Both the position numbers and the translations under genes were made by a program. The notes below the pieces were generated by a model. It saw nothing but the letters and a program-made list of their open reading frames with translations. It was not told the DNA's origin and did no database searches. A stretch of DNA of 64,000 nt from Streptomyces sp. 135. Lineage in GTDB: Bacteria; Actinomycetota; Actinomycetes; Streptomycetales; Streptomycetaceae. The DNA lies in contig NZ_CP075691.1 in NCBI RefSeq assembly GCF_020026305.1, forward strand, positions 7,433,415-7,497,414, read 5' to 3'. Shown here piece after piece: positions 36,145-43,047 of the stretch (positions are counted from its first letter, which is position 1; each line of letters begins with the position of its first letter).

Positions 36145-37077
36145 CTAGCGGTGGCCTGCCGCCAGCGCCTTCTCGGTGGCCGCCCGCACCAGCGCCTCCG
36201 TGGCGCCGGACAGGGGGGCGCGCGGGGGGCGGGTCGGGCCGCCGCGGCGGCCCACGAGATCCATCGAGAGCTTGATGGACTGCACGAACTCGGTCTTGGA
36301 GTCCTGGCGCAGGAGCGGGTGCAGTGAGCGGTAGAGCGGCAGTGCCGTGTCCAGGTCCCGCGCGCAGGCGGCGTGGTAGAGCTCCGCGCAGGCGGCGGGG
36401 AACGCGTTCGGATATCCGGCGATCCAGCCCACCGCGCCCGCGACGGCCAGCTCCACCAGGACGTCGTCCGCGCCGATCAGCAGATCGAGGTCCGGGGCCA
36501 GCTCGGCGATCTCGTACGCCCTGCGCACATCGCCGCTGAACTCCTTCACCGCCACGATGCTGCCGTCGCCGTGCAGCCGGGCGAGCAGGTCGGGCACCAG
36601 GTCGACCCTCGTGTCGAGGGGGTTGTTGTACGCGACCACGGGCACGCCGGCCTTGGCGACCTCGGCGTAGTGGGCGCGCACGGAATCCTCGTCGGCGCGG
36701 TAGGCGTTCGGCGGCAGGAGCAGCACCGAGCCGCAGCCCGCCTGTGCCGCCTGCTCGGCCCAGCGGCGGGACTCGGCGCTGCCGTAGGCGGAGACGCCGG
36801 GCATCACCCGGGCTCCGTCGCCCGCCGCCTCGACGGCGGTGCGGACGACGTGGGCGCGTTCGTCGTCGGTGAGGGTCTGGTACTCGCCGAGGGATCCGTT
36901 GGGGACGACGCCGTCGCAGCCGTTCGCGAGGAGGTGGCGGATGTGCGCGGCGTAGGCGTCGTGGTCGATGGAGAGGTCATCGCGGAGGGGGAGCGCGGTG
37001 GCGACCATGATGCCGCGCCAGGGGCGGTGCGGTGTCCAGGTCGGCGTCCAGGTGGGGGTTCGGGGGGTGGTGGTCAT
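36145..37077 (-). CDS. DapA-family lyase, likely pyrroline-4-hydroxy-2-carboxylate deaminase
   Basis: 310 residues of the dihydrodipicolinate synthase superfamily, with the Schiff-base Lys178 (IVAVKEFSGD) and the conserved Tyr150 (VVAYNNP). In hydroxyproline clusters this enzyme deaminates the cyclic imine to 2-oxoglutarate semialdehyde; the neighbours make that the best call. The start at ATG 37077 follows the upstream stop by 16 bases. The N-terminus carries a short Thr-Pro-Trp repeat. Confidence 0.88.
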   Translation of the reverse strand: MTTTPRTPTWTPTWTPHRPWRGIMVATALPLRDDLSIDHDAYAAHIRHLLANGCDGVVPNGSLGEYQTLTDDERAHVVRTAVEAAGDGARVMPGVSAYGSAESRRWAEQAAQAGCGSVLLLPPNAYRADEDSVRAHYAEVAKAGVPVVAYNNPLDTRVDLVPDLLARLHGDGSIVAVKEFSGDVRRAYEIAELAPDLDLLIGADDVLVELAVAGAVGWIAGYPNAFPAACAELYHAACARDLDTALPLYRSLHPLLRQDSKTEFVQSIKLSMDLVGRRGGPTRPPRAPLSGATEALVRAATEKALAAGHR

Positions 37078-37093
37078 GATGGCTGCCTGCCCT

Positions 37094-38707
37094 TCATCGG
37101 GGGTGCGGGTTCGGGTTTGGGTCACCCGGGCCATCCGGGCCATCCGGGCCGGCCGGGCCATCCAGGTCATCCAGGTCATCCGAGCCGCCCGGATCGGTGT
37201 GGTCGGTGCGCCCGGTGGGTTCCGCGGCAGGGATCGGGAGGTCGGCGAGGGTGGTGAGAGGGATGGGCGTGGCGAGTGGGCGGCGGTCGGGGGGTGTGGG
37301 GATGGTGGTGGCCGGTGCGGTGAGGGAGGCCACCGCCGTTCCGCACATGCGGCCCTGGCACCAGCCCATGCCCGCCCGGGTGAGGAGCTTGACGGTGCGG
37401 GCGTCGCGGGCGCCGTAGTCGGCCACGGCCTCCCGTACGCGGCCCGCCGTCACCTCCTCGCAGCGGCACACGTCCGTGTCGTCGCTGAGCCACCCCGTCC
37501 AGCCGGGGCCCGGCGCGTGCGCGGCGGTCATCGTCTCGGCGAAGGCGCGCATGCGGTCACGGCGGCGTCGCAGGGCGCGCAGCCGGGGAAGGGGCGACGG
37601 GCGCTCCCCGGTCAGTCGGGCGGCGATCGCCACCGCCGCCAACTCGCCCTCCGCGCGGGCCGATTGCGCCCCTCCGATGCCCGACGTCTCGCCCGCCGCC
37701 CACATGCCCGGGAGTGATGTCTCCTGGAGCGGGCTCAGGGCGAGGGCGTGCGTGCCGTCGGCGGCACGGCGGGTGGCGCAGCCCAGGGCGGTCGCCAGGT
37801 CGATGTGCGGGACCAGGCCGTGGCCGACCGCCAGCGCGTCGCAGGTGACGCGGCGGGCCGTGCCCGGCACCGGTCGCCAGTCGCGGTCCAGGCGGGAGAC
37901 CGTCACCGCCTCCACCCGGTCCGTGCCGTGCGCCTCGGTCACCGCGCTGCGGGTGCGCAGACACACCCGGTGGCGCAGCAGCGCCGTGCCGTGGAGCGCT
38001 GCCTCCGCGAGCTTGTGCGGGTTGGCGGCGAGCGCGCCCGGGCGGCGGGCGTAACCGAGGTAGCCCGACGCCTCGACCACCTCCGGGACCTCGGCCCCGG
38101 CTGCGGCGAGCGAGGTGGCGACGGCGAGCAGCAGCGGTCCGCTGCCCGCGACGACGACGCGGCTGCCGGGCAGGGCGAGACCGGACTTGAGCACGGCCTG
38201 GGCGCCGCCCGCGCCCACGACGCCCGGCAGGGTCCAGCCGGGGAAGGGCAGGTGGCGTTCGTACGAGCCGGTCGCGAGGAGGATCGCGCGGGCCCGGACG
38301 GTCACCGGCCGCTGCCCTGGTACCAGCCCGTGCCCGTCCCTGAGCACGTCCGTGTGCGTGCCGTCCTCTCCGTCCTCCTCACCGGTGAGCGCGTGGACGG
38401 CCCACCGTTCCCCGGCCGTCTCGCGCGTCACCGTCCAGACGTGGTGGCCGAAGAGCTGGGTGACGTCGCTCGCCGCCAGGCGGTCGCGCAGGTCGGCGTA
38501 GGCGGCCCAGTCGTGGTGCAGGGCCTCTGGGCGGGTGGCGCCCGTGGCCGGGGCGGGGTGCCGGTAGAACTGGCCGCCGGGCCGGTCCGAAGCGTCCAAC
38601 AGCGCGACGGAGAGGCCAAGTTCGGCGGCTGTCACGGCACCCGCGAGGCCCGCGGGTCCCGCGCCCAGCACCGCGACGTCGTACGCCTCAGGTGTCGAGC
38701 CCGGCAT
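37094..38707 (-). CDS. D-hydroxyproline dehydrogenase alpha-like FAD subunit
   Basis: 537 residues. The N-terminal FAD motif VAVLGAGPAGLAGAVTAAE and a second dinucleotide site (RVVVAGSGPLLLAVATSLAA) are present. The C-terminal BFD-like [2Fe-2S] region has cysteines in VCRCEEVTAGRV and GMGWCQGRMCG. This matches the HcnB-type subunit of heterotrimeric amino-acid dehydrogenases that oxidise cis-4-hydroxy-D-proline. The last 30 residues are an Asp/Pro/Gly tail encoded by nine-base repeats. The start overlaps the upstream 2Fe-2S gene by 20 bases. Confidence 0.88.
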   Translation of the reverse strand: MPGSTPEAYDVAVLGAGPAGLAGAVTAAELGLSVALLDASDRPGGQFYRHPAPATGATRPEALHHDWAAYADLRDRLAASDVTQLFGHHVWTVTRETAGERWAVHALTGEEDGEDGTHTDVLRDGHGLVPGQRPVTVRARAILLATGSYERHLPFPGWTLPGVVGAGGAQAVLKSGLALPGSRVVVAGSGPLLLAVATSLAAAGAEVPEVVEASGYLGYARRPGALAANPHKLAEAALHGTALLRHRVCLRTRSAVTEAHGTDRVEAVTVSRLDRDWRPVPGTARRVTCDALAVGHGLVPHIDLATALGCATRRAADGTHALALSPLQETSLPGMWAAGETSGIGGAQSARAEGELAAVAIAARLTGERPSPLPRLRALRRRRDRMRAFAETMTAAHAPGPGWTGWLSDDTDVCRCEEVTAGRVREAVADYGARDARTVKLLTRAGMGWCQGRMCGTAVASLTAPATTIPTPPDRRPLATPIPLTTLADLPIPAAEPTGRTDHTDPGGSDDLDDLDGPAGPDGPDGPGDPNPNPHPR

Positions 38708-39014
38708 GGCCGTGTCCTTCCTGCGTGGTCACCGCGTCGCCGGGCCGGGCGGTGACCAGGCACGCCCGCCGGTTGGGGCGGCCGTTGACGGTGGCGAGGC
38801 AGTCGTAGCACTGGCCGATCCCGCAGAACGCCCCGCGCGGGCGACCGCCGACGCGGGTGCTCCGCCAGGCGAGGATGCCGGCGGCCCAGAGCGCGGCGGC
38901 GATGGACTGGCCCGGCAGGACGGGCAGTTCGCGGCCGTCGAAGGTGATCGTGAAGGCGGCGGCGTGCGGGGAGGCACCCACGAGCCCGGCGGGTGTCCGT
39001 TCGTCACGCTTCAT
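38688..39014 (-). CDS. D-hydroxyproline dehydrogenase gamma-like (2Fe-2S) subunit
   Basis: 108 residues, HcnA-like. The plant-type ferredoxin motif is intact: C-G-I-G-Q-C-Y-D-C, with the fourth Cys in NRRACLV. ATG 39014 is preferred; GTG 39026 is in frame, but its GAGAGGA site would be too close. It passes electrons between the two flavin subunits. Its 3' end overlaps the alpha gene, which fits stoichiometric synthesis. Confidence 0.9.
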   Translation of the reverse strand: MKRDERTPAGLVGASPHAAAFTITFDGRELPVLPGQSIAAALWAAGILAWRSTRVGGRPRGAFCGIGQCYDCLATVNGRPNRRACLVTARPGDAVTTQEGHGHAGLDT

Positions 39015-39080
39015 GAGGCGGCTCACTCCTCTCGGGTACGGACTCGACTACGGATACGGAAACGTGGGGGCTGTGCGTGC

Positions 39081-40268
39081 TCACCCTGTGGCCGCCTCTT
39101 CCGTGAAACGCTCGGGTGCGAACGGGCCTGTTGACAACGGGGGTTCACGCCCCGTCAGCATCACGGCGACGAGCAGCCCCGTGGCCGGGGCGAGGCCGAT
39201 GCCCGCGCCCTCGTGACCGCACGCGTGCAGCAGGCCCGGGACGCGCGGGTCGGGGCCGATCGCCGGGAGATGATCGGGGAGGTAGGGGCGGAAGCCCGCG
39301 TACGTACGGATCGCCCTGACTTCGGCGAGGACGGGGAAGAGCCGCGTGGCCTGTGCCGCGAGGCGCCGCAGCACCTCGACGGACAGGCTGCGGTCGAAGC
39401 CCACCCGCTCCCGGCTCGCGCCGATGAGCACCGGGCCCGCCGGGGTGCCCTCCACCACGGCGGACGTCTGGAGCCCGGCGGAGTCGCTGGCGATGTCGGC
39501 GACGTAGTCCGCGGAGTACACCTTGTGCCGTACGACGCGCGGCAGCGGTTCCGTGACGAGCACGAAGCCCCGCCGGGGGAGCACGGGCAGTTCCACTCCC
39601 GCCATGCGGGCGAGTCGGCCACCCCAGGTGCCGGCGGCGTTGACCACGTGCGGAGCCTTCACGTCGCCCGCCGGGGTCCGTACGCCGCGCACCTCGCCGC
39701 CCGGCCCGGTGAGGACCGCGGTGACCTCCTCGCCGAGCCGCAGTGTCAGGCGTCCCGCGCCGGCGGCCGCCCTCAACAGGTGGGCCGCCGCCAGGGCCGG
39801 TTGCACCTGGGCGTCCTGCGGGTAGTGGAAGCCGCCCGTGAGGCCGGGGGCCAGGTGCGGTTCCAGGTCGGCGAGGCCGTCGGCGGGGACCTCGATCGCC
39901 TCGACGCCCGCCTGCTCCTGTCCCGCAGCGAAGCCCCGCAGCGCGTTCATCCCCGCCTCGGTGGAGGCGACGACGAGGCCGCCCTTTCTCTCGTACTCGA
40001 TGCGCGAGGGGAGCCCGGCCGCCAGGTCTTGCCACAACCGGGCTGAGAACAGCGCCAGTTCGAGCTCGGGGCCGGGCTCCTTGTCGGAGACGAGGAGGTT
40101 GCCCTCGCCTGCTCCCGTCGTGCCGCCCGCGACGGGTCCGCGGTCGACGACGGTGACTCGGAGGCCGGAGAGGGAGGCGTAGTAGGCGCAGGCCGCGCCG
40201 ACCACCCCGGCTCCCACGACGATGACGTCCGAGTGTTCCGGACGTCCGGAAGGGTGTCTCGTGAGCAC
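39081..40268 (-). CDS. D-hydroxyproline dehydrogenase beta-like FAD (DAO) subunit
   Basis: 395 residues of the D-amino-acid-oxidase fold: DVIVVGAGVVGAACAYYAS, GGTTGAGEGNLLVSDK and the C-terminal CGHEGAGIGLAPATG. It is the HcnC-like catalytic subunit that removes hydrogen from cis-4-hydroxy-D-proline. It is first in the operon. GTG 40268 has no ribosome site, and a possible -35 (TTGGCA) and -10 (AATATT) spaced 17 bases end just upstream, so the transcript may be leaderless, with the shared motif over the -10. Confidence 0.88.
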   Translation of the reverse strand: MLTRHPSGRPEHSDVIVVGAGVVGAACAYYASLSGLRVTVVDRGPVAGGTTGAGEGNLLVSDKEPGPELELALFSARLWQDLAAGLPSRIEYERKGGLVVASTEAGMNALRGFAAGQEQAGVEAIEVPADGLADLEPHLAPGLTGGFHYPQDAQVQPALAAAHLLRAAAGAGRLTLRLGEEVTAVLTGPGGEVRGVRTPAGDVKAPHVVNAAGTWGGRLARMAGVELPVLPRRGFVLVTEPLPRVVRHKVYSADYVADIASDSAGLQTSAVVEGTPAGPVLIGASRERVGFDRSLSVEVLRRLAAQATRLFPVLAEVRAIRTYAGFRPYLPDHLPAIGPDPRVPGLLHACGHEGAGIGLAPATGLLVAVMLTGREPPLSTGPFAPERFTEEAATG

Positions 40269-40271
40269 GCC

Positions 40272-40287
40272 AGTAATATTTCACATG
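40272..40287. promoter_or_regulatory. Candidate hydroxyproline-regulon operator, site 2
   Basis: AGTAATATTTCACATG lies four bases before the start of the first hydroxyproline gene and covers its probable -10 (AATATT on the minus strand). A repressor here would block the promoter directly. See the collagenase and GntR promoter copies. Confidence 0.5.
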
Positions 40288-40344
40288 GCACTGGGCCTGC
40301 CAAGGGGGCGTAAGAGTACGGGAGTTGATGACCTTGGGAGCGGA

Positions 40345-41091
40345 TCAGCCGCGGCGGTGGTGCGCTCCCGGCGTGTAACCGAACGCGCGGCGGAACACAT
40401 CGATGAAGGCGCTGGTGGACGCCCATCCGCAGCGGTGTGCGACCGCGGTGACCGGCGTGCCGTCGGCCAGCATGCGCAGGGCGTGGTAGAGGCGCAGCTG
40501 CGTGCGCCACTGCGGGAAGGTCATGCCCAGCTCGCGGCGGAAGAGGCGGCTGAGGGTGCGCTCGCCCGCCCCGGCCGCGGCGGCGAGTTGGGCGAGGCCC
40601 CGGGTGTCGGCCGGGTCGTCGTGCAGCAGGGTGCAGACGGCGGCGAGGCGTGGGTCCGAGGGGGTGGGCAGCTGGACGGGTTGCTGGGGTGACGCGCGCA
40701 GTTGGTCGAGGAGCACCGCGCGAAGGCGCCGCCGCTCGGGAGTGTCCTCGTACGGGCCCCGGGTCCAGGCGAGGATCAGTTCGCGCAGCAGCGGGCTGAC
40801 GGTGAGGACGGTCGGCACGTCGAGGCCGAGCGGGTTCGTGCCGGCGGGCAGACCGAGCAGGTGCAGCGCCAGGTGGCCGTGGGCGCGGTGCGCATGGACG
40901 CAGCCGGCGGGGACCCAGATGGCGCGGGTGCCGGGTGCGAACCAGGTGCCGGCTTCGGTGGTTACGGCCACGACGCCGGAGCCCGCGTAGATGATCTGGT
41001 GGTCGTCGTGGCGGTGCGCGTCGATGCGGTCGCCGGGGGCCAGTACCTGGGTGCGGGTGGGTGCCTCGGGGGTGTGGCGGATGTCCGGCAT
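40345..41091 (-). CDS. AraC-family transcriptional regulator
   Basis: 248 residues: an N-terminal cupin sensing domain (GDRIDAHRHDDHQIIYAGSG) and a C-terminal double helix-turn-helix (LAAAAGAGERTLSRLFRRELG; VAHRCGWASTSAFIDVFRRAFG in parts). It is divergent from an MFS transporter whose expression it probably controls, a common AraC/efflux pairing. ATG 41091. The gap to the first possible start on the other strand is only about 54 bases and contains CGCCAC and GTGGCG arms. Confidence 0.9.
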   Translation of the reverse strand: MPDIRHTPEAPTRTQVLAPGDRIDAHRHDDHQIIYAGSGVVAVTTEAGTWFAPGTRAIWVPAGCVHAHRAHGHLALHLLGLPAGTNPLGLDVPTVLTVSPLLRELILAWTRGPYEDTPERRRLRAVLLDQLRASPQQPVQLPTPSDPRLAAVCTLLHDDPADTRGLAQLAAAAGAGERTLSRLFRRELGMTFPQWRTQLRLYHALRMLADGTPVTAVAHRCGWASTSAFIDVFRRAFGYTPGAHHRRG

Positions 41092-41145
41092 AGGTTGGCA
41101 TTTTATCGGAAGCGCGCCACCGGGCGGCGTGGCGACGATGGGGCG

Positions 41146-41655
41146 GTGCCAGCGAACCAGCCCTCAGTCCCGGCGAACCAGCCCGCAGCGGCAGCGGGCC
41201 AGCCCTCGGCGGTGTCGAATCAGCCCGCAGCTGGAGCGGGCCAGTCCTCAGCCGCAGCGGGCCAGCCCTCGGCGGTGTCGATCCAGCCCGCAGCTGGAGC
41301 GGACCAGTCCTCAGCCGCAGCAAGCCACCCCTCGGCCGTGTCGAATCAGCCCCCAGCCGCAGCGGACCAGTCCTCTGCCATGCCGATCCCGCCCGCAGCC
41401 CTGGCAGGCCACCCTTCGGCCGTGTCGATCCAGCCTCCAGCCGGAGCGGACCAGTCCTCAGCCGCAGCAAGCCACCCCTCGGCCGTGTCGAACCACCCCT
41501 CGGCCGTGTCGAACCAGCCCTCAGCCGCATCGCCCCGCCCCTCAGCTGCATCGCCTTGCCCCCCAGCCGCAACGCCTTGCCCCCCAGCCACTCCACGCCA
41601 CCCCTCAACCACACCAAGCCACCCCCCAACCCCAACACCCCACCCCCACCCACCG
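41146..41655 (+). repeat. 21-bp minisatellite encoding heptapeptide repeats
   Basis: About 24 units of 21 bases. In the frame of GTG 41146 they encode heptapeptides such as PSAVSNQ, PAAGAGQ and SSAAADQ, decaying into Pro-rich units (PPAATPC, PPTPTPH). All three forward frames stay open. The repeat precedes, but is not in frame with, the membrane part of the MFS transporter. It ends in C-rich runs including a C6 tract (41622-41627). Confidence 0.8.
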
Positions 41656-42869
41656 CGCTCCAACCCCCACCCACCACACGAGGTGCCCGCCACCCCCGCC
41701 ACCCCCGTCGCCCCCGCCGCCCCATCCTTCTCCTCGCCCTCGCTCACGCCTGCGTCGACGTCTACCAAGGAGCCGTCGCCGCGCTTGTCCCCTTCTTCGT
41801 GGCGGAGCGCGCCTACACCTATGCCGCCGCGTCCGGCATCGTGCTCGCCGCGTCGCTGTTGTCCTCCGTGGTGCAGCCGCTCTTCGGGGCGCTCACCGAC
41901 AAATGGGCCATGCCATGGCTGCTGCCGGTCAGCACGCTGGTGGGCGGGGCCGGCGTCGCGTTTGCCGGGGTCGGCGGCTCCTACGCCCTCACCCTGCTCG
42001 CCGTAGCCGTGTCCGGCATCGGCGTCGCCGCGTACCACCCGGAGGCCGCGCGGGCCGCGCGGCGGGCGAGCCGCGGGAGTCATACCGCCATGAGCTGGTT
42101 CTCGCTCGGCGGCAACCTCGGCTTCGCTACCGCCCCTGTGCTGACCGCCGCCATCGTCGCCACGGGCGGCCTGCGCGCCTCGCCGCTCCTCGTGGCCCCC
42201 GCCCTCGCGGGGGCGGTGCTGTGCGTGGCCGCGTTGCGGGGCGTCAGGGCCGCGGAGGCCGCCGTACCGAAGAGCGCGGCGCCCGCCCAGGTGGCCCCCG
42301 CCGACGACTGGCCCTCCTTCCTCAGGCTGTCCGGCGCCGTCGTCTGCCGCTCGATCGTGTTCGCCGGCTTGAGCACGTTCATCTCGCTGTACGCGCGCCA
42401 GCGCACCGGAGGCGGTGAAGTGGCGGGAACCGTCGCCCTGTTCGTGCTCTACCTCGGCGGCGCCGCCGGTACGGTCGCGGGCGGGAGGCTCGCCGCCCGT
42501 CATGGCCGCCTGCCGGTGGTGCGGTGGTCGTACGCGCTGACGGTCCTCGCGGTGGCGGGTGTCGTGGTGGTGCCGGGGCCGGCGCTCTTCCTCTTCGTCG
42601 TCCTCGCCTCGGCCGGCCTCTACGTGCCGTTCTCCCTGCACATCACCCTCGGCCAGGACTACCTGCCCCGCCGGATCGGCACCGCCAGCGGGGTCACGCT
42701 CGGTCTGACGGTCAGCATCGGCGGCCTCGCCAGCCCGCTCATCGGTGCGCTCGCCGACGCCACCTCCCTGGGCATCGCACTCGCACCGCTGATAGTCCTG
42801 CCCGCCCTCGGCCGGTTCCTCTTGCGCACCCTGCGCGAACCGGGGGCGCAGGGCCCGCCCGGCGCCTGA
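41556..42869 (+). CDS. MFS transporter (Fsr-like), N-terminus unclear
   Basis: Twelve-span major facilitator beginning with LLLALAHACVDVYQGAVAAL and including GVAAYHPEAARAARRAS, typical of fosmidomycin-resistance-like exporters in actinobacteria. In its own frame there is no ATG or GTG back to the stop at 41091; only TTG codons (41556, 41577) are available. GTG 41146 lies in the frame of the repeat, which would need a -1 shift; CCCCCCA at 41622-41628 is in the right phase. Either a one-base loss, real frameshifting or TTG initiation is needed. It is divergent from the AraC gene. Confidence 0.75.
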   Translation: MPPSRNALPPSHSTPPLNHTKPPPNPNTPPPPTALQPPPTTRGARHPRHPRRPRRPILLLALAHACVDVYQGAVAALVPFFVAERAYTYAAASGIVLAASLLSSVVQPLFGALTDKWAMPWLLPVSTLVGGAGVAFAGVGGSYALTLLAVAVSGIGVAAYHPEAARAARRASRGSHTAMSWFSLGGNLGFATAPVLTAAIVATGGLRASPLLVAPALAGAVLCVAALRGVRAAEAAVPKSAAPAQVAPADDWPSFLRLSGAVVCRSIVFAGLSTFISLYARQRTGGGEVAGTVALFVLYLGGAAGTVAGGRLAARHGRLPVVRWSYALTVLAVAGVVVVPGPALFLFVVLASAGLYVPFSLHITLGQDYLPRRIGTASGVTLGLTVSIGGLASPLIGALADATSLGIALAPLIVLPALGRFLLRTLREPGAQGPPGA

Positions 42870-42918
42870 GCCCGACGTCTGAGACAGGGGTCCGGAAGAG
42901 TTCCTGGCTCCTGAGGGG

Positions 42919-42947
42919 TTGTCAGTGCAATTTCACATTACTACGTT
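42919..42947 (+). promoter_or_regulatory. Collagenase promoter with regulon motif, site 3
   Basis: -35 TTGTCA (42919-42924) and -10 TACGTT (42942-42947) are 17 bases apart. The spacer carries AGTGCAATTTCACATT (42924-42939), the third copy of the motif at the hydroxyproline operon and GntR gene. GTGCAATTTCAC within it is nearly palindromic. Confidence 0.55.
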
Positions 42948-43047
42948 ACGCATCACATGGCTCAGCGGCGGGTGACGCTCAAGTGCCGCTGGGCGCCCAC
43001 CAGTTGACCGACGTGTCAATCCCCCACCTCCCACACAGGAGCCCGCG

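Noticed and set aside
37120..37185. Nine-base repeats at the end of the FAD subunit gene as an operator
   Set aside because: They encode the Asp/Pro/Gly tail of the protein and have no dyad; simple slippage is the better explanation.
41146..41655. Regular repeats resembling a CRISPR-like array
   Set aside because: The units are 21 bases, contiguous without unique spacers, and encode heptapeptides; no cas genes are present.
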